The notes beneath the pieces were generated by a model. That model was not told the origin of the DNA, made no database searches, and worked only from the letters and a program-made list of their open reading frames with translations. From Candidatus Krumholzibacteriota bacterium (GTDB taxonomy: Bacteria; Krumholzibacteriota; Krumholzibacteriia; LZORAL124-64-63), in assembly GCA_022711765.1 (NCBI GenBank), contig JAKLEB010000001.1, forward strand, positions 2,028,694 to 2,092,693: a stretch of DNA of 64,000 nucleotides, written 5' to 3'. Shown in pieces: positions 7,064-16,456 of this stretch; within the stretch, counting starts at the first letter, position 1; the number at the start of each line of letters is the position of its first letter. Made by a program: the position numbers and the translations under genes.

Positions 7064-8488
7064 TCAGTCGTCGTCGTCGTCGTCTCCGTCGTCATCGTCA
7101 TCATCGTCGTCGCCGTCATGATCGTCGTCGCCGTCATGATCGTCGTCGTCGCACGGATAGGCGTTCGCCAGATCGATCGCCAGACCGAGGACCACGGCGC
7201 CGATGACCTGATCTTCATCGCCGGTGACCACCTCCTGGACCTCGCCGCGAACCCGGTCGAAATGGCCCTCGAAGCCGTACAGGCGGCAGGCGGCGAGCCA
7301 GACCGTGTCGCCGTCCTCGACGACCTCCACGTGGGCGCGGACGCGGTCGCCGATCGCGACGCCGGCGAGATCGAGGTGAACGTCGTCCGCGACGTGGAGC
7401 TCGACGCCCATGACCTCGAGCAGGCCCGCGTCCGCGTCGACGGCCGTGACCGGACCGCTGATCCGCTGCCAGCAGGAAGAGTGGTCCCAGCCGCCGTCCC
7501 CGTCAGACTGATCGTGATCGTCGCCGTCGCAATCGTCGTCGTCGTCGCAGAGGCAGTAGATCCCGGCCGCGAGCCGCGCGGGATCGGCCATGAACCCACC
7601 CTTGGCGTGGAGGCAATCTCCGACCTCGATCGTCTCGCCGGGGGTGCCGAGGACGCGACAGCCGAAATTGGCGGCCAGGAAGTCGGAGACGACCCCGGAG
7701 GTATCCACCAGCACGACCTGCATCTCGCCGGGCGTCGTGCCCTGCAGATCGGGGCGCGGCTGGCGGGTCACCGTGTAGAAGCCGGCCGCGAGTCCGTCGA
7801 CCCGGTAGGTGCCGTCCGCGGCGGTCTCGGCAAGCCAGACCAGGTCCGGCGGCGTCGCGACCCTAACCGTCACGCCGTCCAGGCCGTTCTCGCCGGCGTC
7901 GATCACTCCGTCGCCGTTGCGGTCGTCCCAGACCAGGCCGCCGATCGCGCCGCCGTCCGGCAGCATGGCCACGTCGACCCGCGCCACGAACGCGATCCCC
8001 GCACCCGGCGCCACCGCGAACTGGACCGTGCGGGCCAGGCTCTCCTCGCCGGGGGTCCACATGGCGTCGTCGTTGGCGAACAGGCACTCGATCGCCGCGC
8101 CAGGGCCTGTCTCGCCGTTGTCGGCGTTCAGCACCGTCACGCCGGCGGGCGAGAGTTGCAGGAAGGTGAGACTCACGGTCTCGGGGTAGGTGCCGTCGCC
8201 CGCGTTGGCGACGGTGAGGTCGACCAGCAGCGCACCGAGCTCGCTGTCGTAGACGATGTTGCTCCCGCGGACGAGGAAGGGTCCGGGACGGTCGCCCGAT
8301 CCGTACTGGCCGGCCTGGCTCATGAACTCGAAAGCCGCCGCGTCGTCGCCGATCGCGCCGCGGACGACCGCCGCCGATGTGTTCTCGGGCTGGGCCGGAC
8401 GGGTCGGGTCGTGATCGTCGCCCTGGCAACCTGCGAGCAGCAGGATCGCCAGGAACGCAAGCGGGGAGAGCCGTTCTCGGTACTGCAT
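7064..8488 (-). CDS. Lipoprotein with SdrD-B-like and DUF5666-like domains and poly-Asp tail
   Basis: A 474-residue secreted lipoprotein. The signal ends in the lipobox LLLAGC, so Cys20 would be lipidated. A beta-rich N-terminal region is followed by an SdrD-B/carboxypeptidase-regulatory-like domain (GLVWDDRNGDGVIDAGENG near residues 200-220, a calcium-loop pattern). Next comes a segment resembling DUF5666 (VTAVDADAGLLEV ...). The last 40 residues are almost only Asp with some Gly and His, and an earlier CDDDDDCDGDDHD patch sits near 315-330. The tail is likely a calcium sink or disordered brush. The ATG 8488 has AAAGGA 8 nt upstream. Function unknown; the tail is encoded by GTC/ATC triplet repeats prone to slippage. 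Confidence 0.8.
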   Translation of the reverse strand: MQYRERLSPLAFLAILLLAGCQGDDHDPTRPAQPENTSAAVVRGAIGDDAAAFEFMSQAGQYGSGDRPGPFLVRGSNIVYDSELGALLVDLTVANAGDGTYPETVSLTFLQLSPAGVTVLNADNGETGPGAAIECLFANDDAMWTPGEESLARTVQFAVAPGAGIAFVARVDVAMLPDGGAIGGLVWDDRNGDGVIDAGENGLDGVTVRVATPPDLVWLAETAADGTYRVDGLAAGFYTVTRQPRPDLQGTTPGEMQVVLVDTSGVVSDFLAANFGCRVLGTPGETIEVGDCLHAKGGFMADPARLAAGIYCLCDDDDDCDGDDHDQSDGDGGWDHSSCWQRISGPVTAVDADAGLLEVMGVELHVADDVHLDLAGVAIGDRVRAHVEVVEDGDTVWLAACRLYGFEGHFDRVRGEVQEVVTGDEDQVIGAVVLGLAIDLANAYPCDDDDHDGDDDHDGDDDDDDDDGDDDDDD

Positions 8489-8664
8489 GGGGCTATCCTT
8501 TCGTCGTGGCTGCCACTGCACGCTTGCGGACAGCGCGGTCCGAGCGCGGCCGACGGGCGCAGGAGCCGTAATTCAAGGTCGTCTCGACAGCGAACACATT
8601 GTCCAGTGATCACGCAACCACCGGTTCCCGAGAAAAACCGGCAGACGTCCGGGAGCTGCTGCGC

Positions 8665-9090
8665 TCACTCTCCGGCGAGCGGTCGCGGCCCGCCGGGCTC
8701 GCCGAGCAACTCGGCGATCGTCGAATTCGCGAACGCGAATTCGACCTGCGCCATGGCGTCGTCCAGACGCCGATGCAGAGGACAGAGATGCTCGCCGTGC
8801 CCGGCCAGTTCGAGCGGACAGCTGCGGATCCGGCCGATCGGATCCACGGCGTTGATCACGTCCAGGACCGAGATCGTCGCAGGGTCGCGGGTCAGGCGGA
8901 AACCGCCGTTGCGACCCGGCGCGGAGACGACGAGGTCGGCGCGCGCGAGCATCTGCATGACCTTGGCCAGATAGCCTGACGGCACCCGCGCCGCCATCGA
9001 GATCTGCGGCGTTCCCAGCGGACGGTCCGGATGCCCGGCGAGCCAGGTCACGGCGCGGAGCGCGTACTCCGCGGTCTGCGAGATCATCAT
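8665..9090 (-). CDS. Rrf2 family transcriptional regulator (NsrR-like)
   Basis: A 141-residue winged-helix protein of the Rrf2 family, starting MMISQTAEYALRAV, a hallmark of the family. The recognition helix region PSGYLAKVMQMLARADLV precedes the wing GRNGGFRLTRDP. Two cysteines, C91 and C103, match the first and third Fe-S ligands of NsrR/IscR, but the middle cysteine is absent; His97 or His100 might substitute. Divergent position to a nitric oxide reductase suggests an NO-responsive repressor of that gene. GAGGAGGG lies 7 nt before the start. The regulator call is firm, the ligand is inferred. Confidence 0.9.
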   Translation of the reverse strand: MMISQTAEYALRAVTWLAGHPDRPLGTPQISMAARVPSGYLAKVMQMLARADLVVSAPGRNGGFRLTRDPATISVLDVINAVDPIGRIRSCPLELAGHGEHLCPLHRRLDDAMAQVEFAFANSTIAELLGEPGGPRPLAGE

Positions 9091-9162
9091 CGGGCGCCCT
9101 CCTCGCCACGCCGGTCGGACCGCGACGGGCGAATGTCACCAGACACGATCGTAGTCAGCAGG

Positions 9163-9185
9163 CAAGATCGTGGATCGGGATCTTG
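9163..9185. promoter_or_regulatory. Inverted repeat, candidate Rrf2 operator
   Basis: CAAGATC (9163-9169) and GATCTTG (9179-9185) form a perfect 7-bp inverted repeat with a 9-nt spacer. The half-site AAGATC is close to the NsrR half-site AAGATG. The right arm merges with a -35-like TTGACG at 9183-9188. It lies between the divergent Rrf2 and nitric oxide reductase genes. Confidence 0.5.
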
Positions 9186-9204
9186 ACGTCCAGGTTCGAT
9201 CCGG

Positions 9205-9240
9205 GGAGAATTCGATAACCAGAATCTCCAGGTATATTAT
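9205..9240 (+). promoter_or_regulatory. Second inverted repeat and AT-rich promoter of the NO reductase gene
   Basis: GGAGAATTC (9205-9213) and GAATCTCC (9222-9229) form an imperfect dyad of about 25 bp, the size of an Rrf2 site, directly before the AT-rich TATATTAT (9233-9240). The latter may serve as the -10 box. The reductase ATG is 60 nt downstream. Dyad and promoter are seen; binding is inferred. Confidence 0.45.
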
Positions 9241-9299
9241 GATCGCGGTCGGCAGAACAGACCCCGCGCTCGCTATTCCCCGGAACGGAAGGACCGGCC

Positions 9300-11585
9300 A
9301 TGGGCGATCGGAACCTCTGGCGGACATTCATCGTGATCGTCGCCGGCTCGTTTGCGGTCCTGGGCTATTTCGGCCGCGAGATCTACCGGGAAGCGCCCCC
9401 GGTGCCCGAGCGCGTGATCGCCGCCGACGGCCGCGTCCTCTTCACGGGGCGGGACATCCGCGACGGCCAGAACGTCTGGCAGTCGACCGGTGGTCACCAG
9501 CTGGGATCGGTCTGGGGGCACGGGTCGTACGTCGCTCCGGACTGGACGGCGGACTGGCTGCACCGGGAAGCTGTCGACCTGCGCGAGCGGCTGGCGCGTT
9601 CGCAGCACGGCGCGGGTGCGGCCGAGCTCGCCGCGCCCGAGCTCGCGGCGATCGAGACCCAGGTCCGCGAGGAGATGCGGGCCAACACCTATACCGCCGC
9701 CACGGGCGACGTCGTGATCTCGACGGCCCGCGCGGCGGCCGTCGAGGCGGTGGCCGACCGCTACCGCCGGCTCTTCGGCGATGATCCCGCGCTCGCCGCG
9801 GAGCGGGCGGCCTTCGCCATGCGCGACGGCACGGTCACCGATCCGGATCGCCTCCACGACCTCACCGCGTTCTTCTTCTGGGCATCCTGGGCTTGCGTCA
9901 CCGAGCGTCCCGGCGCGGACATCACCTACACCAACAACTGGCCGCCCGACGACCTCGTCGGCAACCGACCCGCGGGCGACCTCCTGCTGTGGACCGGCTT
10001 CTCGGTGATCCTGCTGCTCGCCGGCGTCGCCGTCCTCGCCTGGTACCACGCGTCCCACCGCGGGGAGAGCCTCGACTCCGCCGCGGTCCCGTCGTTCGAC
10101 CCGCTCACGGCCCTGGCCCCGACCCCGTCGATGCGGGCCACGCTGAAGTACTTCTGGGTGGTCTGCGCGCTGATCGTGGTCCAGGTCCTGCTCGGATCCG
10201 TGACGGCGCACTACACCGTCGAGGGGTCCGGATTCTACGGGCTCGACCTCGACCGCATCCTGCCGTACAGCGTGTCGCGCACCTGGCACGTGCAGCTCGG
10301 CATCTTCTGGATCGCGACGTCATGGCTCGCGACCGGCCTGTTCATCGGGCCGGCGGTCTCGGGTCACGAACCCCGCTTCCAGCGGCTGGGCGTGAATGTC
10401 CTGTTCGCGGCGCTGCTGGTCGTGGTGGGCGGCTCGCTCGCCGGCCAGTGGCTCGGCGTGATGCAGAAGCTCGGCCTCGTCGAGAACTTCTGGTTCGGCC
10501 ATCAGGGCTACGAGTACGTCGACCTCGGGCGTCTGTGGCAGATCCTCCTCTTGGTCGGCCTGTTCCTGTGGCTCGCGCTGATGATCCGGGCGCTCGCGCC
10601 GGCCCTGCGCCGGCGCGACGAGAGCCGGTCGCTCCTCGTGCTGCTCGTGGTCTCGTGCGTGGCGATCAGCGGATTCTACGGCGCCGGCCTGATGTGGGGA
10701 CGCCAGACGAACCTCGCGCTGGCCGAGTACTGGCGCTGGTGGGTCGTGCACCTGTGGGTCGAGGGGTTCTTCGAGGTCTTCGCCACCGTGGTGATCGCGT
10801 TCCTGTTCGTACGCCTCGGCCTCCTCCGCGTGAAGCTCGCGACCGCCGCGGCGCTCTTCTCCACCAACGTGTTCCTCGCCGGCGGGATCATCGGCACGTT
10901 CCACCATCTCTACTTCACCGGCACGCCGACGTCGATCCTGGCGCTCGGAGCGACCTTCAGCGCGCTCGAGGTCGTGCCGCTCGTACTGCTCGGCTTCGAG
11001 GCCTACCACAATCTCACGCTCAGCCGGGCGAAGCCCTGGCTCGCAGCCTACCGCTGGCCGATCAACTGTTTCGTGGCGGTCGCGTTCTGGAATCTCGTGG
11101 GCGCCGGGATCTTCGGCTTCCTCATCAACCCGCCGATCGCGCTCTACTACATGCAGGGACTGAACACGACTCCCGTCCACGGCCACACGGCGCTGTTCGG
11201 CGTCTACGGCATGCTCGGCATCGGCCTGATGCTCTTCGTGCTCAAGGGCCTGGCCGCGCGCCGCGCCTGGAAAGAAGGCATGATCCGCTTCGCATTCTGG
11301 TCGATCAACGGCGGCCTCTTCCTGATGGTTGCGATCAGCGTCCTGCCGATCGGTCTGGCGCAGACCGTCGCCAGCGTGCGCGACGGACTGTGGTTCGCCC
11401 GCTCCCCCGAGTTCCTGCAGCAGGATTACCTGCAGACGTTGCGCTGGCTGCGGGTCGTCGGCGACACGGTCTTCGCGGTCGGGGCGCTCGCGCTCGGGTG
11501 GTTCGTGGTCGGCCTGAAGACGGGCTGGTCGGTCGCGGAGCGCCACGACCTGCCGGAGCTGGCGCCGGCGCCTGACGGCACGTAG
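9300..11585 (+). CDS. norZ: Quinol-dependent nitric oxide reductase (qNOR)
   Basis: A 761-residue single-subunit reductase that converts two NO to N2O using quinol electrons in the cytoplasmic membrane. An N-terminal helix (residues 8-27) and a soluble NorC-like domain without a haem c motif (WQSTGGHQLGSVWGHG at about 61-76) distinguish qNOR from the two-subunit cNOR. Some 12 further helices follow with the NorB ligands: His in SRTWHVQLGIFW, the Glu segment VHLWVEGFFEVFATV, the HHLYFTG pair, and HGHTALFGVYG. Length fits qNOR (about 750-790). GGAAGGACCGGCC precedes the ATG. Role may be detoxification or denitrification; no other denitrification gene is in the window. Probably controlled by the divergent Rrf2 protein. 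Confidence 0.96.
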   Translation: MGDRNLWRTFIVIVAGSFAVLGYFGREIYREAPPVPERVIAADGRVLFTGRDIRDGQNVWQSTGGHQLGSVWGHGSYVAPDWTADWLHREAVDLRERLARSQHGAGAAELAAPELAAIETQVREEMRANTYTAATGDVVISTARAAAVEAVADRYRRLFGDDPALAAERAAFAMRDGTVTDPDRLHDLTAFFFWASWACVTERPGADITYTNNWPPDDLVGNRPAGDLLLWTGFSVILLLAGVAVLAWYHASHRGESLDSAAVPSFDPLTALAPTPSMRATLKYFWVVCALIVVQVLLGSVTAHYTVEGSGFYGLDLDRILPYSVSRTWHVQLGIFWIATSWLATGLFIGPAVSGHEPRFQRLGVNVLFAALLVVVGGSLAGQWLGVMQKLGLVENFWFGHQGYEYVDLGRLWQILLLVGLFLWLALMIRALAPALRRRDESRSLLVLLVVSCVAISGFYGAGLMWGRQTNLALAEYWRWWVVHLWVEGFFEVFATVVIAFLFVRLGLLRVKLATAAALFSTNVFLAGGIIGTFHHLYFTGTPTSILALGATFSALEVVPLVLLGFEAYHNLTLSRAKPWLAAYRWPINCFVAVAFWNLVGAGIFGFLINPPIALYYMQGLNTTPVHGHTALFGVYGMLGIGLMLFVLKGLAARRAWKEGMIRFAFWSINGGLFLMVAISVLPIGLAQTVASVRDGLWFARSPEFLQQDYLQTLRWLRVVGDTVFAVGALALGWFVVGLKTGWSVAERHDLPELAPAPDGT

Positions 11586-11757
11586 CGGGAAGTCCCCGGG
11601 CGCGGTTCCGGCCGCGGCCGCCCGCCCGGACCCACCGCATCCCGCCGTTGACGGCCCGCGTCGCTTCTGGTTGATAATCCCTACAGTCGTCCCCCTCCCG
11701 ACCGATGAAGGGCGGCGCAGCGAGCGCGACCCCGAGACGCCGGCGAAGCGGAGAGGC

Positions 11758-12402
11758 ATGCACAAGTACGTGATCATGGGCGTCCAGGGCTGCGGCAAGG
11801 GCACCCAGGCCAAGCTGCTGGCGGACCACCTCGATCTCGTGCACATCTCGGTCGGGGACATCTTCCGCTGGAACATCCAGAACCACACGAAGCTGGCGGC
11901 GCGGATCCGCCGGATCGTGGACTCCGGCCGGCTGGTGCCCGACGACATCGTGGCCGACATCATCCACGCGCGTCTCGGCGAGCACGACTGGAACTTCGGC
12001 TTCATCCTCGACGGCTTCCCGCGCAACCGCGCGCAGGCGGACTTCTTCCTCGAGAGCTATGACATCGACGCGGTGATCAACATCGAGGTCCCGGATCGTG
12101 TCGTCCTCGACCGGGTTCTCTCGCGGCGGCTCTGCTCGGCCTGCGGTCTCGACTACAACTTGATCCACCACCGGCCGGCGGTGCCGGACCGCTGCGACGT
12201 CTGCGGTGGCGAGCTCGTGACCCGGGCCGACGACACGGAAGCGGCGATCCGCAAGCGGCTCGCTGATTTCCACACCCAGACCAAGCCGGTGCTCGAGCTG
12301 TTCGCCCGCAAGGAGCTGGTCGTGACGATCGACGGGACCGCGGCGGTCGACACCGTGCAGGCGGAGATCCGCAAGCGTCTGCTGGCCCAGTCGCGGCGCT
12401 GA
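11758..12402 (+). CDS. Adenylate kinase with zinc-type LID
   Basis: A 214-residue nucleoside monophosphate kinase interconverting AMP, ATP and ADP. The P-loop is GVQGCGKGTQ (residues 8-17), the NMP-binding DGFPRNRAQ is near 89, and the LID carries four cysteines (CSACG and CDVCGG), which fold around zinc in many adenylate kinases. ATG 11758 follows GGAGAGGC. Full length for the family. A second adenylate kinase-like gene, a fused double one, lies at 35259-36428; which one is the housekeeping enzyme cannot be told here, but this copy has all catalytic residues. A hairpin overlapping the stop codon probably ends its transcript. Confidence 0.92.
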   Translation: MHKYVIMGVQGCGKGTQAKLLADHLDLVHISVGDIFRWNIQNHTKLAARIRRIVDSGRLVPDDIVADIIHARLGEHDWNFGFILDGFPRNRAQADFFLESYDIDAVINIEVPDRVVLDRVLSRRLCSACGLDYNLIHHRPAVPDRCDVCGGELVTRADDTEAAIRKRLADFHTQTKPVLELFARKELVVTIDGTAAVDTVQAEIRKRLLAQSRR

Positions 12403-12421
12403 ACCCCACGTCGCGGGGTTC
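12401..12421 (+). terminator. Hairpin overlapping the adenylate kinase stop codon
   Basis: GAACCCC (12401-12407) pairs with GGGGTTC (12415-12421); the first two bases are part of the TGA stop. No T tract follows. The following 237 nt before the RpfF gene contain an AT-rich patch (12493-12530) that could hold that gene's promoter, though I cannot place clear boxes. Confidence 0.5.
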
Positions 12422-12658
12422 ACGTTCCGGCCCCTGCCGGAGGCCAAGGGCGAGGTCTGAAGGTCCCGGCCGGCGCGGACCGGAGGCGGCCGCAATACTG
12501 CAAATCATTGTTAAAATGAGAAATATACGCGGCACGCGGCGAGAAATGAGATTCGCCGCCGCCGATCGCGTGTTATCGTTGTCGGGTCGCTGAAGTGAAC
12601 TCTTCGTTGTTGCGGCCGTGGGGCACTGCGTCGATCTCGCCCAGGGGGTGGAGGGCCC

Positions 12659-13558
12659 ATGGACAGGCAAGCCGGTGTCCTTCCCGTCGCGGACGACTAC
12701 CGCCAGCTGCGGCTCCGTTACGACAGTCGCCATCGGGCGCTCTGGTACTATCTCCTGCCGCGCGCGCGTCCTTGCTTCAATTCCGATCTGCTCCGCGAGC
12801 TGCGACGTTTCCAGACCGAGGTGGTTCAGGTGAACAGCTCGGCGCTGGAGCGCGGCACGGCGCTACCCATCCGCTACACGGTCCTCGCGAGCGGCGTGCG
12901 GGGCGTGTTCAACCTCGGCGGCGATCTCGAGCTCTTCGCCCGCATGATCCAGAAGCAGGACCGCGATGGCCTGCTCAGCTACGCGACCGAGTGCATCGAC
13001 GTGCTGTATCCCAACGCCGTGGCGTTCCACCAGCCCGTGACGACGCTGAGCCTGGTCCAGGGCGATGCGCTCGCGGGGGGTTTCGAGGCCGCGATCTCGA
13101 GCAACGTGGTGATCGCCGAGCGGAGCGCCCGCTTCGGCCTGCCGGAGGTCCTCTTCAACCTGATCCCGGGGATGGGCGCCTACTCGTTCCTGATTCGCCG
13201 CGTCAGCCCGGACATCGCCAAGGAACTGATCCTCAGCGGCGAGATGATCTCCGCCGAGCGCATGCGCGAGCTGCGCCTGGTCGACGTCGTGGTCGACGAC
13301 GGACAGGGCGAAGCCGCAGTGGACGACTACCTGGCGCAGCACTTCAAGCGAGCCAATGCCCATGCGGCGCTGGACCGGGTCCGCAATCTGGTCAATCCCG
13401 TGACCTACGACGAGCTCATCGCGATCACCCGGATCTGGGTCGACGCGGCCCTCCAGCTCACCGGTCGCGACCTGCGCGTGATCAGCCAGATCGTGAAGGC
13501 CCAGGACCGCTGCTTCGTGGCGAACCAGGCTTCCCGCGAGCTGAAGGCGACCAGCTGA
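12659..13558 (+). CDS. rpfF: RpfF-type DSF synthase (crotonase family)
   Basis: A 299-residue crotonase-fold enzyme that matches RpfF, the synthase of the diffusible signal factor (cis-2-unsaturated fatty acid) in Xanthomonas. It is recognised by segments such as [45 protein letters not shown] and the late helix [12 protein letters not shown]. Glu143 and Glu163 lie 20 residues apart, as do the catalytic glutamates 141 and 161 of RpfF. RpfF uses acyl-ACP both as dehydratase and thioesterase. The start follows GGAGGG. The next gene on the same strand is an RpfC-like sensor kinase, the known partner, which raises confidence beyond a generic enoyl-CoA hydratase. No rpfG (HD-GYP) is in the window. 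Fatty acid product is unknown. Confidence 0.88.
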   Translation: MDRQAGVLPVADDYRQLRLRYDSRHRALWYYLLPRARPCFNSDLLRELRRFQTEVVQVNSSALERGTALPIRYTVLASGVRGVFNLGGDLELFARMIQKQDRDGLLSYATECIDVLYPNAVAFHQPVTTLSLVQGDALAGGFEAAISSNVVIAERSARFGLPEVLFNLIPGMGAYSFLIRRVSPDIAKELILSGEMISAERMRELRLVDVVVDDGQGEAAVDDYLAQHFKRANAHAALDRVRNLVNPVTYDELIAITRIWVDAALQLTGRDLRVISQIVKAQDRCFVANQASRELKATS

Positions 13559-13668
13559 GCGACGGCCGGCGAGATTCCGGTTCATCTCCCCGCGACGCTG
13601 CCGATACAACCCACGAGGCCCCCGGGAATTCGGCTGGTGCGTCCATCACCGTCGAGGACGGATCTGCG

Positions 13669-15402
13669 TTGACCAAGCTGCCGGTCGTCACCGTCGACGA
13701 GGAACGATCCCAGAGCCGTGCGCGGCTGGCGATCTGCGCCGTCTGTGTGCTCGGGTTCTTCGTCATCGCCCGGACCCAGGCCGACCTGGATTCCCGGACG
13801 CTCAACCACGGCTTCGTGACGGTCGTCGGCTACCTCGCCTTCGCCGTCGCCTGGCACTCCTTCGTGGTCAGCCGTCCCGGCCAGCTCCCCCGACGCCGTT
13901 ACGTCTCCATGTTCGCCGACATCGCGATCATGGTGTTCTGGATGCACCTCGGCGACAAGTACGTCACGTCTTACTATCCCATCTTCCTCTGGGTCATCAT
14001 CGGCAACGGCATCCGCTTCGGCACGCGGTTCCTGGTCATCGGCATCACGATGGGCGCCCTCGGGTTCACGTCCCTGCTCGCGTTCGACAGCTACTGGCGG
14101 GAGAACCAGGGACTCGGCATCGGCCTGCTGCTCGGCGTGGTCGTGCTGCCCACCTTCTTCCTGACCGTGCTGCGCCGCTTCCAGGCGGTTTCGCGCCTGG
14201 AGATCGAGCTGGCCAAATCCCGGCTGGCGGACCGGGCCAAGGATCAGTTCCTGGCCGCGATGAGCCACGAGCTCCGCACGCCCCTGAACGGAGTGCTCGG
14301 CATGGCCGAGTTGCTGCGGGATACGGACCTCGATCCCGAGCAGCGCGAGCAAGTGAGCATCATCACCCGCTCGGTCGACTCCCTGCTGAATATCATCAAC
14401 GACATCCTGGACTACTCCAAGATCTCGTCCAACCGTCTGACCCTCGAGGCGGTCCCCTTCGACCTGAAACAGGTGCTGACCGACGTCCACCAGCTCCTGG
14501 CGCCGACCGCCGAGAACAAGGGAATCCAGTTGACCTTCGACTATCCCGACGACGCCCCGCGCGGCTTCCGCGGCGACCCGACCCGCGTCAGGCAGATCGC
14601 GTTCAACCTGGTCGGCAATGCCGTCAAGTTCACGCTGGAGGGAAGCGCGCGGCTCGCGTGCACGGTCGCGCCGCATCGCGCGCGCGGCAATGTCGTCATC
14701 ACGGTGGCCGACACCGGCATCGGCATCCCCGAGGACCGGCAAGCGGCGATCTTCGACGTGTTCGAGCAGGTCGACAACTCGGTCACGCGCAAGTTCGGAG
14801 GTTCGGGACTCGGCCTGGCCATCAGCCGCCAGCTCGCGGAGCTCATGGACGGCGAGATCCTGGTGCGCTCGGAGCTGGGCAAGGGCTCGACGTTCACGGT
14901 GAGCCTCACGCTGGCAACCTGCGAGTTGCCGGCGGCGAGGCAGATGGCGGACCAGGCCGAGCTGCCGCATTACGGCCTGCGCGCCCTGATCGTGGAGGAC
15001 AACTCGTTCAACCAGCTGGTCACGCGCAAGACGCTCGGGAAGATCGGTATCCGGTCGGACATCGCCGAGAACGGCGCCCTGTCGCTGGCGATGCTCGATC
15101 AGCAATCCTACGATCTGATCTTCATGGACATCCGGATGCCGGTCATGGACGGCTACGAGGCCACCCGCCGCATCCGCACCCGCGACGACGATCGTCGCCG
15201 GATCCCGATCATCGCGCTCACCGCCGAGGCGACGGTTTCGGCCCGGGAGCGCTGTCTGGCCGCGGGCATGGACGGCTATCTCGCCAAGCCTGTCCGCATC
15301 GGCGAGATCGTCGCGGCGATCGAGGCCGTGCGCAGCCTCCCCGACCGCAACACGTTGCCAGTGCCCGCGATCGCCGATGCGGTCGTCGAGGTCGTCAGGT
15401 AG
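13669..15402 (+). CDS. RpfC-like hybrid sensor histidine kinase
   Basis: A 577-residue membrane kinase. Five hydrophobic helices (about residues 18-165) include [17 protein letters not shown], close to the corresponding VWVTIGNGLRYG segment of RpfC. A short coiled linker leads to the HisKA domain with His200 in [10 protein letters not shown], an ATPase domain (N-box [10 protein letters not shown]-boxes DTGIGIP and GSGLGLAI) and a receiver with Asp487 in [12 protein letters not shown]. RpfC also has a C-terminal HPt domain, which is absent here; a separate HPt protein would be needed. I use the TTG at 13669 (GAGGA upstream) because no ATG or GTG precedes the first helix in frame. The gap to rpfF is 110 nt. 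Expected role: sensing the DSF signal made by its neighbour. Confidence 0.85.
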   Translation: MTKLPVVTVDEERSQSRARLAICAVCVLGFFVIARTQADLDSRTLNHGFVTVVGYLAFAVAWHSFVVSRPGQLPRRRYVSMFADIAIMVFWMHLGDKYVTSYYPIFLWVIIGNGIRFGTRFLVIGITMGALGFTSLLAFDSYWRENQGLGIGLLLGVVVLPTFFLTVLRRFQAVSRLEIELAKSRLADRAKDQFLAAMSHELRTPLNGVLGMAELLRDTDLDPEQREQVSIITRSVDSLLNIINDILDYSKISSNRLTLEAVPFDLKQVLTDVHQLLAPTAENKGIQLTFDYPDDAPRGFRGDPTRVRQIAFNLVGNAVKFTLEGSARLACTVAPHRARGNVVITVADTGIGIPEDRQAAIFDVFEQVDNSVTRKFGGSGLGLAISRQLAELMDGEILVRSELGKGSTFTVSLTLATCELPAARQMADQAELPHYGLRALIVEDNSFNQLVTRKTLGKIGIRSDIAENGALSLAMLDQQSYDLIFMDIRMPVMDGYEATRRIRTRDDDRRRIPIIALTAEATVSARERCLAAGMDGYLAKPVRIGEIVAAIEAVRSLPDRNTLPVPAIADAVVEVVR

Positions 15403-15409
15403 TTTCCTA

Positions 15410-16090
15410 TCATTTCACGAGGGCCATCTTGCGCGTGAGGACCTGATCGCCGCAGGCGAACCGTGCGAGGTAGAGGCCTGTCCCCGCGACCGCGCCGTGC
15501 TCGTCCGTGCCGTCCCAGTAGACCTCGTGCTGACCGGGCTCCCGCTCGACGGCGAACCGGCGAACGCACTGCCCCCGCACGTCGAAGATCGCGAGCGTGA
15601 CCGCCGAGGTCGGCGGCAGATCGGCCGGCACGGTGTAGGCGATCCAGGTCGCCGGATTGAACGGATTCGGGCGGTTGGGCGGGAGGGCCGCCTTCCCGGA
15701 GGCCAGACCGTTCAAGCCGAAGGGACCGAAGCTGACCGGATCGGACCACTCGCTCGACTCCGAGGCGCGACCGGACGCGTCGAACCCCACCACGCGGACG
15801 CGATAGGTCACGCCGACGTGGAATTTCGCGACGCAGCACGTGTCGCCGGCGACCTCGGCGAGCCGGAACTCCTGGCCGCCGTCGCGGGTCGCGTAGACTT
15901 CGTACCGCGTGGCCGGCGCGAGAGGCTGGCCATCCTCGTCCACGGCGGCGCTCGGCGACCAGGCCACGGTGGCCTGGATCGGACGATGGCCGAGATCGCT
16001 CGCGCCAGCGGTGCTCACCGCACCGGCGAACGCCAGGCACGCGATCGGCGCGAGACGGAAGACTGGATCGATCAGGCGGCGCAGCGACAT
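15410..16090 (-). CDS. Secreted fibronectin-like protein with FlgD-type sorting tail
   Basis: A 226-residue exported protein: signal peptide (about residues 1-30, ending AGAVSTAGA), one fibronectin III-like domain (ATRYEVYATRDGG ... VTYRVRVVGFDASG) and a C-terminal domain of about 85 residues beginning PNRPNPFNPATW and ending LTRKMALVK. The tail is the FlgD-Ig-like / Por secretion sorting type found in FCB bacteria and is presumably removed or anchored at the cell surface. GAGGTG lies 6 nt before ATG 16090. It converges on the RpfC gene with only 7 nt between stops. Binding partner unknown. Confidence 0.85.
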   Translation of the reverse strand: MSLRRLIDPVFRLAPIACLAFAGAVSTAGASDLGHRPIQATVAWSPSAAVDEDGQPLAPATRYEVYATRDGGQEFRLAEVAGDTCCVAKFHVGVTYRVRVVGFDASGRASESSEWSDPVSFGPFGLNGLASGKAALPPNRPNPFNPATWIAYTVPADLPPTSAVTLAIFDVRGQCVRRFAVEREPGQHEVYWDGTDEHGAVAGTGLYLARFACGDQVLTRKMALVK

Positions 16091-16456
16091 CGGTGGCACC
16101 TCGCAGTCGGCTCAGGACGCTCGGGCGAGAACGAGATTCGCCGGACCCATCGCAAGGTCGAGACCGCGACCGCGAGACGGGACATCAGCGGGCAGGACCG
16201 GCAACTACGGGATACCCTTATGCAGGACCGTCGATCGGAGGAGCCGGCGTCGGGCGGCGGAGCGCGCCCGCCGATCGATCACGTCGCACGAATCACGAAC
16301 GACCGGCCTGCATTGCGCACGCAGCGACAGCCGATGTCCGCCATGGTCCGGCGGACGCCCGCGAATCGTGGTCCCGCTGCGGGGGGTTGTCTGCTACAAT
16401 GCGCCGCGAATCCGCGACCCACGTCGCTGCCTGTCTTTCCCAACAGGAGACCACCC
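16091..16456. other. Divergent intergenic region
   Basis: 366 nt between the start of the sorted secreted protein (minus) and the prolyl oligopeptidase (plus). Both promoters should be here. An extended -10 box TGCTACAAT ends at 16400 for the plus strand; no clear -35 box accompanies it. I see no gene or RNA in the rest. Confidence 0.5.
16392..16400 (+). promoter_or_regulatory. Extended -10 box for the peptidase operon
   Basis: TGCTACAAT combines a TGn extension with TACAAT (16395-16400). It stands about 55 nt before the ATG of the prolyl oligopeptidase gene. A matching -35 was not found, as is common for extended -10 promoters. Confidence 0.45.
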
